64,000 nt of DNA, from positions 16,449 to 80,448 of the forward strand of contig NZ_CAMICL010000005.1 of NCBI RefSeq assembly GCF_946221105.1. Reading direction: 5' to 3'. Below, one piece after another: positions 56,142-64,000 of the stretch; the first letter of the stretch is position 1, and each line of letters starts with the position of its first letter. The position numbers and the translations under genes were made by a program. Under the pieces are notes generated by a model that was not told the origin of the DNA, did not search any database, and worked only from the letters and a program-made list of their open reading frames with translations. The DNA comes from an uncultured Corynebacterium sp. Its GTDB lineage: Bacteria > Actinomycetota > Actinomycetes > Mycobacteriales > Mycobacteriaceae.

Positions 56142-59126
56142 GTGCTGATACTGCTCATCGCGCTCACCGCCGCCACGCTCGCCGCCCCTGCGCTCATCCG
56201 CACGGTGGGTCGCGCCGCGTTCGGGCTCCTCGCGCTCGTGCCGCTGGGCGGGTTCATCTGGGTGGTGCGTCTGTTCGCCACCGGGATGTTCCGCGACGGC
56301 GGCGAGGTCAAAGCGGTGTTCACGTGGATGCCGTCGACGAACCTCAACTTGGAGTTCCGCCTGGACGCCCTCGCGGGCTTGTTCAGCCTGATCATCCTGG
56401 GTATCGGCGCGCTGGTGCTGCTGTATTGTTGGGGCTACTTCGACTCCAACCCGCGCCGCCTGGCCAAGTTCGGCTTCGAGCTGACCTTCTTTGCCACGGT
56501 CATGTACGGCCTGGTCATCGCCGACAACTTCCTGCTCATGTACGTGTTCTGGGAGTTGACGTCGGTGCTGTCGTACATGCTTGTCTCCTATTACGGCGAG
56601 CGCGCATCTTCTCGACGGGCCGCCATGCAGGCGCTGATGGTGACAACCCTCGGCGGGCTGGCCATGCTCGTGGGCATCAACCTGCTCGGCTTTCAGGCGC
56701 AGATTTGGAAGCTGTCGGACATCCCCCAGATCACCGACATTGAAAACACCCCGGCGATCTCCGCCGCCATCGTGCTGATCATGCTGGGCGCGCTGACCAA
56801 GTCCGCCCAGTCGCCCTGGCACTTCTGGCTGCCCGGCGCGATGGCCGCGCCCACCCCGGTGTCCGCCTACCTGCACTCCGCGGCGATGGTGAAGGCCGGC
56901 ATTTACCTGGTGGCGCGTTTGGCGCCGGACCTGTCGGCGGTGAACACCTGGCACCTGGTGGTGCTGTCCACCGGCGGGTTCACCATGCTGCTGGGCGGCT
57001 GGATGGCGCTGAAGCAGCGGGACTTGAAGCTGATTTTGGCGTACGGCACCGTCAGCCAGCTGGGCTTTATCACCACCGTCATCGGCGTGGGCTCGCGCGA
57101 GGCCACCATGGCGGGGTTGGCCATCACGTTCGCGCACTCGCTGTTCAAGGCGACGCTGTTCATGATCGTCGGCGCGATCGACCACACCACCGGCACCCGC
57201 GATATTCACGAGCTGTCCGGGCTGGGCAGAAAGCAGCCGCTTTTGGCCACGCTGGCGATTATCTCCGCGGCGTCGATGGCGGGCATCCCGCCGCTGTTCG
57301 GCTTTGTGGCCAAGGAGACCGCGCTGGACGCCATCCTGCACGAGGAGCTGCTCACCGGCATGCCCGGCAAGATCACCCTGGTGGTGCTGGTAGTCGGCTC
57401 GATCCTCACCATGGCGTACTCGCTGTACTTCATCTACGGCGCGTTTGCCACCAAGGGCCAGCCGTGGGCGGACGGGCAGTCCCCGGCGGTGCGCGACATG
57501 CACTCCCCCAGCCCGAAACTGTGGCTCTCCCCTGCGGTGCTCACCGCCTGCACGGTGGGCTTCGGCGTGGTGCCGGCAGGGCTGTCCGCGCCGATCAACG
57601 AGTACCTCAACGTGCGCTTCCCGGACGTCGACGGCACGGAGCTTGCGCTGTGGCACGGGTTCACGGTGCCGCTGGCGCTGTCCGGCGTGATCATCTTCGC
57701 CGGCGCCATCATGTTCTGGCAGCGTTCGGTTGTGGCCAAGGCGCAGTTCGATCGTCCTGCCCTCGGTGACGCAAACGCCGTGTGGGACGCCATCATGGAC
57801 ACGCTGCGCCGCTGGTCGCTGAAGCTGACGGCGTCCACGCAGCGCGGCTCGCTGACCATTAACCTGGCTGTTATCTTCACCTTCTTGGCCGTGGTGCCGC
57901 TGGCCGCGCTGATCCTGGGCGATTCCAACAACATCCGCATGCAGGTGTGGGACAACGTCTGGCAGGGCTTGGCCGTGACCGTCATGGCGGGCCTGGCGGT
58001 TTTCGCCGCCATGCAACGCAACCGCCTCTCGGGCGTGATCATGGTGGGCCTGACCGGCTACTTCATGGCGCTGATTTTCGTGCTGCACGGCGCACCGGAC
58101 CTGGCGCTGACGCAGGCGCTGGTGGAGACCATCGTGATGGTGGTGTTCATGCTGGTGCTGCGCAAGATGCCCACGGAAACGGAGCAGCGCAACGAGGACA
58201 ACCGTCTGCGCGCCTGGCTGGCCATCGGTACCGGCGTTTCCGTGGTCACAGTGGCAATGACGGCCATGTCCGCGCGCGTGGCGGAGCCGATCTCCAAGTA
58301 CATGCCGGAGCTGGCGTACGAGATCGGCCACGGCCGCAACACCGTCAACGTGCTACTGGTGGACCTGCGCGCGGCGGACACGTTCGGCGAGACGCTGGTG
58401 CTGGTGATCGCCGCTACCGGCATCGCCAGCCTGATTTTCGGCACGTTCCGCTTCGACCCTGAGTCGCGCCGGCCCACCCTGTCCACCACGAAGGCGCGCT
58501 GGCTCGCCTCCGGCGTGGAGACGGAGACCGCGCAGAACCGCTCCATCCTGGTGGATGTGGTCACGCGCCTGCTCTTCCCGTCGATGATGCTGCTGTCGGC
58601 CTACTTCTTCTTCTCCGGCCACAACGCCCCGGGCGGCGGGTTCGCTGGCGGGCTCGTCGCGGCGCTTGCGCTGACGCTGCGGTACCTGGCGGGAGGACGT
58701 CGAGAAGCAGAAGAAACGCTCCCGGTGCACCCGGGCAAGGTGCTCGGCATCGGCATCATGTTCACCACCGCGGCCGCGGTCGCCCCGATGTTCTTCGGGA
58801 TGCCGCCGCTGACCTCCTCGTACGCCGAGTTCAGCGTGCCGCTCATCGGCGACGTGACGGTACCGTCCGCCCTGGTCTTCGACGCGGGCGTCTACATCAT
58901 CGTCGTCGGGCTGATCATGCACGTGCTGGCCTCCATGGGCGCCTACCTGGACCGCGAGGAGGACACCAGAAAGCAGCGAGCCCGCGACCGTGCGCGCGAG
59001 CTGCAGGCCAAAAACGAGGAGCGGCGCAGGCTCATGTCCAGGAACCGCAGGGCGCGTTACGACGAGCGCGCGGCGGTGGCGGCCAGTGGATCGTCCATAA
59101 GCAAACGCGAAAGGAGAGGCGAGTAG
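56142..59126 (+). CDS. mrpA: Mrp antiporter subunit A fused to subunit B
   Basis: 994 residues. The first ~620 are a proton-pumping membrane subunit related to NADH dehydrogenase chains (YGLVIADNFLLMYVFWELTSVLSY; QSPWHFWLPGAMAAPTPVSAYLHSAAMVKAG; the DHTTGTRDIHELSGLG loop). The middle carries the DUF4040-like span, and the end (about 800-930) is a subunit-B domain (FFFSGHNAPGGGFAGGLVAALAL). A charged tail ends in KRERRGE. GTG at 56142 has a GAGGAGGG site 12 nt upstream. It heads a six-gene operon exporting Na+ or K+ for H+. Confidence 0.92.
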   Translation: MLILLIALTAATLAAPALIRTVGRAAFGLLALVPLGGFIWVVRLFATGMFRDGGEVKAVFTWMPSTNLNLEFRLDALAGLFSLIILGIGALVLLYCWGYFDSNPRRLAKFGFELTFFATVMYGLVIADNFLLMYVFWELTSVLSYMLVSYYGERASSRRAAMQALMVTTLGGLAMLVGINLLGFQAQIWKLSDIPQITDIENTPAISAAIVLIMLGALTKSAQSPWHFWLPGAMAAPTPVSAYLHSAAMVKAGIYLVARLAPDLSAVNTWHLVVLSTGGFTMLLGGWMALKQRDLKLILAYGTVSQLGFITTVIGVGSREATMAGLAITFAHSLFKATLFMIVGAIDHTTGTRDIHELSGLGRKQPLLATLAIISAASMAGIPPLFGFVAKETALDAILHEELLTGMPGKITLVVLVVGSILTMAYSLYFIYGAFATKGQPWADGQSPAVRDMHSPSPKLWLSPAVLTACTVGFGVVPAGLSAPINEYLNVRFPDVDGTELALWHGFTVPLALSGVIIFAGAIMFWQRSVVAKAQFDRPALGDANAVWDAIMDTLRRWSLKLTASTQRGSLTINLAVIFTFLAVVPLAALILGDSNNIRMQVWDNVWQGLAVTVMAGLAVFAAMQRNRLSGVIMVGLTGYFMALIFVLHGAPDLALTQALVETIVMVVFMLVLRKMPTETEQRNEDNRLRAWLAIGTGVSVVTVAMTAMSARVAEPISKYMPELAYEIGHGRNTVNVLLVDLRAADTFGETLVLVIAATGIASLIFGTFRFDPESRRPTLSTTKARWLASGVETETAQNRSILVDVVTRLLFPSMMLLSAYFFFSGHNAPGGGFAGGLVAALALTLRYLAGGRREAEETLPVHPGKVLGIGIMFTTAAAVAPMFFGMPPLTSSYAEFSVPLIGDVTVPSALVFDAGVYIIVVGLIMHVLASMGAYLDREEDTRKQRARDRARELQAKNEERRRLMSRNRRARYDERAAVAASGSSISKRERRGE

Positions 59127-59621
59127 ATGGAAGCGAACCTGTTTTTGCTCATCGGCTCCGGTGTGCTGATCGCGTGCGGCGTGTACCTGATGCTGGACAA
59201 GTCCATGACCCGCATGATCATGGGCGTGACCCTGATCGGCAACGGCGCCAACCTCCTGCTGCTGCAGTCCGGCGGGCCCGCTGGCTCCCCGCCGATCATC
59301 GGACGCGACTCCGAAGCGGCCGCCGACAGCGCGGACCCGCTGGCGCAGGCGATGATCCTGACCGCGATTGTGATCTCCATGGCCATGGTCGGCTTCATGC
59401 TCGCCCTGGCCTACCGCCAGTACCGCTACCGCACCGACGACATCGTGGAGCGGGACGAGGAGGATCGCGCAATCGCCGCGCGCCCCAAATCAGCCTCCCC
59501 GGACCGCGACAAATCCGACGATGCGCAAACCGGTAAAGCCAGCCCGTCCGGCCACTCGTTCGGCCCCAAGCCGTTCGAGGACCCGGTGAAGGAAGTCAAG
59601 GGAGGCCACGATGCGAAATAG
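59127..59621 (+). CDS. mrpC: Mrp antiporter subunit C
   Basis: 164 residues with three membrane spans and the NuoK-like motif MIMGVTLIGNGANLLLLQSGG, DPLAQAMILTAIVISMAMVGFMLAL. A cytosolic tail of about 65 residues, rich in charge and Pro, is longer than usual. It starts immediately after the mrpA stop and overlaps mrpD by 11 nt. Confidence 0.92.
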   Translation: MEANLFLLIGSGVLIACGVYLMLDKSMTRMIMGVTLIGNGANLLLLQSGGPAGSPPIIGRDSEAAADSADPLAQAMILTAIVISMAMVGFMLALAYRQYRYRTDDIVERDEEDRAIAARPKSASPDRDKSDDAQTGKASPSGHSFGPKPFEDPVKEVKGGHDAK

Positions 59622-61419
59622 CTTCATGGCCTTCGCCGACTGGGTGCTGCCCGCCATGCCGTACCTGACGGTCATGCCGATCATCCTGCCCGCATTCGCC
59701 GCCGGGCTAATCATGCTATTCCGCGGCGTGAACCTGCAGCGCTTCATCGCCTTGGGCACCCTGGCCGCGCTGACCGTGATCGCAGCGGTGCTGATCATCG
59801 TGGCCGACACCCACGGCATCCAGACGGTGCAGATGGGCGGTTGGGACGCGCCGGTGGGCATCACCATGGTGGCAGACCGGTTGAGCTCCATCATGCTGTT
59901 CGTCTCATCCATCGTGCTGTTTGCAGTGATGTGGTACGGCATCTCGCAGGGGCTTCGCGACGGCGACGAGGACGACCCCGTCGCCGTCTTCCTGCCCACC
60001 TACATGCTGCTGAGCATGGGTGTGAACCTGTCGTTCCTCGCCGGCGATCTATTCAATCTCTACGTCGGCTTCGAAGTCTTCCTGGTGGCCTCCTACGTGC
60101 TGTTGACTCTTGGTGCGTCCCCGCAGCGTGTGCGCGCAGGCATCGGCTACGTCATGGTCTCCATGGCGTCCTCCATGGTCTTCCTGTTCGCGCTCGCACT
60201 GGTGTACGCGTCAGTGGGCACCGTGAACATGGCGCAGGCCGGCATCCGCATGGAGGAGCTGCCCACCGGCACCCGCGCGGCCATCTTCGCCACCTTCATC
60301 GTGGCCTTCGGCATCAAGGCGGCGATCTTCCCACTGGACGCGTGGCTGCCGGACTCCTACCCCACCGCCGCTTCCATCGTCACCGCCGTCTTCGCGGGAC
60401 TTTTGACCAAGGTGGGCGTGTACGCCTTCATCCGCGTGCGCTCCACCGTGTTCACCGGCGGCGCCTTAGATTCCACGCTGATGGTGATCGCGCTGTTGAC
60501 CATGATCGTGGGCGTGATGGGCGCGATCGCCCAAAACGACATCAAACGCTTGATGTCGTTCACCCTGGTCAGTCACATCGGCTACATGATCTTCGGCATC
60601 GCGCTCGGCTCGGTTGCGGGCCTGTCCGGCGCCATCTTCTACGCGGTGCACCACATTCTGGTGCAGACCTCCCTATTCCTGGTGGTCGGCCTGGTGGAGC
60701 GCCAAGCCGGCTCCGCGCAGCTGCGCCGTTTGGGCTCGTTGCTCTACACCGCTCCCGTGATTGCGCTGCTGTACCTCATCCCCGCGCTGAACCTGGGCGG
60801 CATCCCGCCGTTTTCTGGCTTCCTGGGCAAAGTCATGCTCATCCAGGCTGGCGCAGAGGACGGCTCCTGGCTGGCATGGGTGCTCATCGGCGGCGCGGTG
60901 ATCACTTCACTGTTGACCCTGTACGCCATGATGAACGTGTGGTCCAAGGGCTTTCTCCGCGACCGCGCCGACGCCCCCGAAGGCGACGTTGTGTTGGCGC
61001 GCCCCGCGAACCTGGCCGCGCGCTTGGAAACCGTCGCCTCGGGCGACCGCGACGACGTCGGCCGTGTGCCCGCCGGCATGTTTTTGTCCACCGCGTTTTT
61101 GGTGCTTGCGTCCACCAGCATCACGTTTTTGGCTGGCCCGATCTCCAACATCACGGACCGCGCCGCCCAATCCGCCCAGGACCTGTCCATCTACCGAAGC
61201 GCCGTGCTTCTCGACGACCCTTCGGCCCCCACCCGCAACCTCGACGCCTTCCGCGAACAGACCGGCGCCGGCGGTGGCCGGGACTCCCTCGAACAACGGG
61301 ACTCCTCCCGCCCCGCGGGTCCCACCAGCACCGGCGTGACCACCGAGAGGGTGCCGGAGCCCGCGGACGCTGAGTCCAACACAGAGTCCAACACAGAGCC
61401 AAACGAGGTGAGCCGCTGA
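59611..61419 (+). CDS. mrpD: Mrp antiporter subunit D
   Basis: 602 residues, about 14 membrane spans, related to NADH dehydrogenase subunits NuoM/N: LFNLYVGFEVFLVASYVLL, KAAIFPLDAWLPDSYPTAASIVTAVFAGLLTKVGVYA with the conserved Lys, and LNLGGIPPFSGFLGKVMLI. A C-terminal cytosolic tail of about 75 residues rich in Asn, Glu, Ser and Pro is unusual. Confidence 0.93.
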   Translation: MRNSFMAFADWVLPAMPYLTVMPIILPAFAAGLIMLFRGVNLQRFIALGTLAALTVIAAVLIIVADTHGIQTVQMGGWDAPVGITMVADRLSSIMLFVSSIVLFAVMWYGISQGLRDGDEDDPVAVFLPTYMLLSMGVNLSFLAGDLFNLYVGFEVFLVASYVLLTLGASPQRVRAGIGYVMVSMASSMVFLFALALVYASVGTVNMAQAGIRMEELPTGTRAAIFATFIVAFGIKAAIFPLDAWLPDSYPTAASIVTAVFAGLLTKVGVYAFIRVRSTVFTGGALDSTLMVIALLTMIVGVMGAIAQNDIKRLMSFTLVSHIGYMIFGIALGSVAGLSGAIFYAVHHILVQTSLFLVVGLVERQAGSAQLRRLGSLLYTAPVIALLYLIPALNLGGIPPFSGFLGKVMLIQAGAEDGSWLAWVLIGGAVITSLLTLYAMMNVWSKGFLRDRADAPEGDVVLARPANLAARLETVASGDRDDVGRVPAGMFLSTAFLVLASTSITFLAGPISNITDRAAQSAQDLSIYRSAVLLDDPSAPTRNLDAFREQTGAGGGRDSLEQRDSSRPAGPTSTGVTTERVPEPADAESNTESNTEPNEVSR

Positions 61420-61931
61420 TGTTTTCCGGTATCGCCCACCGGTTCCGCCCGCTGACTGTAGCGTGGCTGACGTTCATGTGGATCCTGCTCATGGGCCAAC
61501 TCAGCTGGGGCAACCTCGTCGCCGGGTTGGGTTTGGGCCTGCTCATCGTGCTGGCACTGCCCCTGCCGCCCGTTCCGCGCAGCGGCAACCGGGTGAACTG
61601 GCTCAAGCTGGCCGCGTTTGTGGCCGAGTGGTTCTTCGACCTGCTGGTGGCCTCGGCGAAAGTGGCGTGGCTGTCGCTGCGCCGCGCGCCGCAACCCCGA
61701 AACGCCGTGCTGCGCGTGCCAATGCGCCTGAGCAACGAGCTGGTGCTGTACCTAGCCACCTGCGCCTACAACCTGCAGCCCGGCGGCACTGTCACCGACA
61801 TCGACCTGGCCAACCGCGAATGGACCGTGCACATCCTCGACGCCGACAGCGACGCCGCCATCGCCCGCGAAATTGAAAACGTGCAGAAATTGGAGCGCCA
61901 AATGATCGCCATCTTCGAAGGAGGCCGCTGA
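61419..61931 (+). CDS. mrpE: Mrp antiporter subunit E
   Basis: 170 residues with the subunit E layout: two or three N-terminal spans (LTFMWILLMGQLSWGNLVAGLGLGLLIVLAL; FVAEWFFDLLVASAKVAW) and a cytosolic half with the family pattern LRVPMRLSNELVLYLATCAYNLQPGG and VHILDADS. It overlaps the mrpD stop by one base. Confidence 0.9.
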   Translation: MFSGIAHRFRPLTVAWLTFMWILLMGQLSWGNLVAGLGLGLLIVLALPLPPVPRSGNRVNWLKLAAFVAEWFFDLLVASAKVAWLSLRRAPQPRNAVLRVPMRLSNELVLYLATCAYNLQPGGTVTDIDLANREWTVHILDADSDAAIAREIENVQKLERQMIAIFEGGR

Positions 61932-61932
61932 C

Positions 61933-62211
61933 ATGCACAGCACCGCCTACACCGTCTGCCTCACCGTGGCCGCCGTGTTCCTCGTCGCCGGATTTTTCAT
62001 CTTCGCCTGGCGCGCCATCGTCGGCCCCGACTCCATGGACCGCATGCTGGCCAACGACGGCATCACCGCCTCCCTCCAATGCGCCCTCGCCCTCTACATC
62101 TGCTGGACGCTGGACACCACGGTGGTCAACGTCATGATCGTCATCGCCCTGCTCGGCTTCGTTGCCACCCTGTCCGTCGCCCGCTTCCGCAAGAGGGACG
62201 GTTCCCTATGA
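61933..62211 (+). CDS. mrpF: Mrp antiporter subunit F
   Basis: 92 residues, three membrane spans, with the family core FIFAWRAIVGPDSMDRMLANDG. It follows mrpE by one base and overlaps mrpG by 4 nt (ATGA). Confidence 0.92.
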   Translation: MHSTAYTVCLTVAAVFLVAGFFIFAWRAIVGPDSMDRMLANDGITASLQCALALYICWTLDTTVVNVMIVIALLGFVATLSVARFRKRDGSL

Positions 62212-62588
62212 TCGCCGACGCCATTTCTCTGCTGTTTATTCTCCCCGGCGCGTTCATGGTCTTCTCCGCCGCCGTGGGCACCGCCCGATTCAACTCCACC
62301 CTGGCGCGCGTGCATGCCATCACCAAACCCCAGACCACCGGCCTGGTGCTCATGATCACCGGCACCATCATCCGCGTCGTCACCGCCGAGGACTTCAGCG
62401 TCCACGAACGCGGCGACATCGGCATGATGGTGCTGCTCGTGATATTCGCCCTGATGACCAGCCCCGTCACCGCGCAGCGCCTCGGCCGCATCGCGCGACG
62501 CGAAGGCCTCTACGGCGACGACGAGCAGCTCACCCGCAACGACCGCCCCGCCAGCTACCACCCGCGGCGCATCAACCCTAAAGGCTAA
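62208..62588 (+). CDS. mrpG: Mrp antiporter subunit G
   Basis: 126 residues, three membrane spans, with GTARFNSTLARVHAITKPQTTGLVLMITG and the end GDIGMMVLLVIFALMTSPVTAQRLGRIA. The ATG overlaps the mrpF stop. Its last 11 nt overlap the convergent ligase gene. Confidence 0.92.
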   Translation: MIADAISLLFILPGAFMVFSAAVGTARFNSTLARVHAITKPQTTGLVLMITGTIIRVVTAEDFSVHERGDIGMMVLLVIFALMTSPVTAQRLGRIARREGLYGDDEQLTRNDRPASYHPRRINPKG

Positions 62589-63708
62589 GCTCCCACATCT
62601 CCGCGCAGGTCGCGTCCACGACGTCCTTCCAATCCCCGGTGCGCTGGTAGATCGCGCGCTGGCGCTCGTAGCCCGCGCCGCGCTCGATGATCTCACGGAC
62701 CAAGTTCAGCTCGTCGACACAATCGAGGTCGGCGGCGACGGGCGTGAGCTCGTCGATAAGCAACTGCAACTCGGTCTTGATCCAGTCCTCGTCAGTGTCG
62801 CGCGAGGTGATCACCAGGGCGTCCATGCCGTAGCGGGCGCCGCGCCACTTGTTCTCCGCGACATGCCACTGCTGCAAAGTGGGCAGCTTTTCGCCGCGCT
62901 CGAGCATGCGGTCGTAGTGGACCACCAGGCAATGCGTCAGCGCCACGACGGCCGCGAGCTCGCGCAGATTACTCGTGGCGTCCGAAATACGCACCTCGAC
63001 GGTGCCCCACTTCGCGGCCGGGCGCACGTCGAAATGCATGGAGCCCGTGTGGTTGATCACGCCCGAGGTCTGCTGGTCGCGCATGAAACCGACCCACTCG
63101 TCCCAGCTCTGGAACTGGTACGGCATGCCCGCGGTGGGCAGCTGCTGGTAGAGCATCGTGCGGTTCGACGCGTAAGAAGTGTCAATGCCGTCCCACCCCG
63201 GGCTCGACGCGCTTATGGCGAGGAGGTGCGGGTACTTGGTCATCACCGCGTTGATGATCGGCCACACCTTGTCCTCGTGGCTGATGCCCACATGGCAGTG
63301 GATCCCCCACAGCAGCATGTGCTGGCCCCAGTACTGCGTGCGGTTGACGATCTCCTCGTACGTGTGCTTCGGACTAAGCGGATTAGTGCGGAAATCCGAG
63401 AACGGGTGGCCTCCACTTGCCCAGAGCTTGAGGCCCATCTCGTCCGCGACCTCTTTAACCGCGTTGAGGTCGCGCTGGAGCGCCTTAATGGCCTCCTTGG
63501 TGTTGGCGCAGATCGGGGTGACCAACTCGATGGTGTTCTGCAGGAACTCCGGCTCAAGGTGGATGTCCGGGTGGCGGGCCTGCACCTCCTCGATCACCTC
63601 GGCGGCGCGGGGCACCAGGTCGCGCGTGACCGGGTCGACGAGGCAAATCTCCCACTCGACGCCAAGAGTGGGGCCGTCAGACCTGGCAAAATCGCGGAAT
63701 GGATCCAT
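62578..63708 (-). CDS. Glutamate-cysteine ligase type 2 / YbdK-like carboxylate-amine ligase
   Basis: 376 residues. Seen: TLGVEWEICLVDPVTRDLVPRA, FLQNTIELVTPICANT, GGHPFSDF, LLWGIHCHVGI, YASNRTMLYQQLPTAGMPYQF, and SMHFDVRPAAKWGTVEVRISDAT, the ATP- and metal-binding blocks of the GCS2 family. In corynebacteria its partner substrate is not settled; mycothiol, not glutathione, is their main thiol. A TAGGCT hexamer (63722-63717) ends 8 nt before the ATG, so it is probably leaderless. Confidence 0.88.
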   Translation of the reverse strand: MDPFRDFARSDGPTLGVEWEICLVDPVTRDLVPRAAEVIEEVQARHPDIHLEPEFLQNTIELVTPICANTKEAIKALQRDLNAVKEVADEMGLKLWASGGHPFSDFRTNPLSPKHTYEEIVNRTQYWGQHMLLWGIHCHVGISHEDKVWPIINAVMTKYPHLLAISASSPGWDGIDTSYASNRTMLYQQLPTAGMPYQFQSWDEWVGFMRDQQTSGVINHTGSMHFDVRPAAKWGTVEVRISDATSNLRELAAVVALTHCLVVHYDRMLERGEKLPTLQQWHVAENKWRGARYGMDALVITSRDTDEDWIKTELQLLIDELTPVAADLDCVDELNLVREIIERGAGYERQRAIYQRTGDWKDVVDATCAEMWELSL

Positions 63709-64000
63709 AGTGGACGAGCCTATCCGCTGCCGGGCTTTGGGCGGGTGCCGGAGGCGGGTTTATATGCGCGGGCGTTGGGGGGGTGTTCTGTTCAGGTACC
63801 GCCGCGCCACCGTGCAGCCAATGCCGGTTCGCCCGCCATCACGCCGAAACCGGCTACCTAGAACCGGTTTTCTGGGAGGGTGCACTCTGGGCAGGCGACG
63901 ACTCTGCAAATGGTGAAAGGCAGATGGTGAATCCGCGCGGATTTTGCGGGCGGGATCAAGCGGTTAATGCGCCACGATTGAATATTTGCTGGAGTATCTC
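63709..64000. other. Window end, no gene recognised
   Basis: This 292-nt stretch holds the ligase promoter near 63717-63722 and a weak hairpin AACCGG/CCGGTT (63848-63869). No open frame with a ribosome-binding site is visible before the edge; the AT-richer last 25 nt may be the promoter of a gene outside the window. Confidence 0.4.

Noticed and set aside
56040..58331. Open frame of 763 codons antisense to mrpA
   Set aside because: High-GC antisense shadow: His/Arg/Gly-rich, no start signal, lies opposite a clearly conserved gene.

Overview
The window is a high-GC (roughly 65%) piece of a Corynebacterium chromosome. The genus call rests on the tiny outer-membrane channel genes porA and porH beside groEL, on otsA-lipoprotein-otsB, on the actinobacterial carD/ispD/ispF/cysS/rlmB and folE-folP-folB-folK blocks, and on many promoters whose -10 hexamer (TANNNT) lies 6-8 nt before the start codon, the layout of leaderless transcripts common in this group. 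The species cannot be named from the sequence. About 60 genes fill almost all of it; several convergent neighbours overlap at their 3' ends.

Layout. 1-3.2 kb: trehalose synthesis (otsA, small lipoprotein, otsB) and an esterase. 3.1-11.3 kb, minus strand: rlmB, cysS, three related secreted proteins of unknown function, ispF, an HNH endonuclease gene wedged into the isp operon, ispD and carD. 11.4-14.7 kb: an LpqE-like lipoprotein, radA and an unknown protein where many actinobacteria have disA. 14.7-18.6 kb: a membrane-anchored protein, carbonic anhydrase, mutY, a DUF4236 protein and a secreted lipase whose 3' end overlaps clpC. 18.5-25.4 kb: clpC, a CHY zinc-finger gene that appears to start with CTG, ptsI and a beta-glucoside-type PTS permease. 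25.5-38.8 kb: lysS, a pseudokinase-like membrane protein, panC, a DUF2520-like protein, the folate operon, ftsH, hpt, a 52-residue protein, tilS and dacB. 38.8-43.5 kb: ppa, then a cell-surface locus (metalloprotease, two related proteins with a non-standard EAETG sorting signal, a sortase), then a rhodanese. 43.5-48.8 kb: a MarR regulator, a 1,264-residue Pls/PosA-type peptide synthetase and a TacA antitoxin with a broken GNAT toxin. 48.9-56 kb: a secreted metallophosphoesterase, ppk2, porA, porH, groEL with two CIRCE operators, a nine-copy repeat array and an M20 peptidase. 56.1-63.7 kb: a six-gene Mrp cation/proton antiporter operon with subunits A and B fused, and a GCS2-type ligase.

How it works together. 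Envelope and stress functions dominate: proteostasis (ClpC with ClgR- and SigH-like sites, FtsH, GroEL with CIRCE), surface proteins (sortase locus, PorA/PorH, DacB), Mrp ion homeostasis, phosphate chemistry (ppa, ppk2) and core cofactor synthesis (folate, pantothenate, isoprenoids).

The observations most worth following are: an 11-bp word, GC(C/T)TATCGACG, found 18 times by eye in both orientations; the sortase locus with its unusual EAETG signal; the array of direct and inverted GGATGCTTAC units between groEL and the M20 gene; the three-gene family of secreted two-cysteine proteins; the Pls-type synthetase; and two back-to-back leaderless divergent promoters with overlapping -10 elements. 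No rRNA, tRNA, CRISPR array or insertion sequence was recognised.
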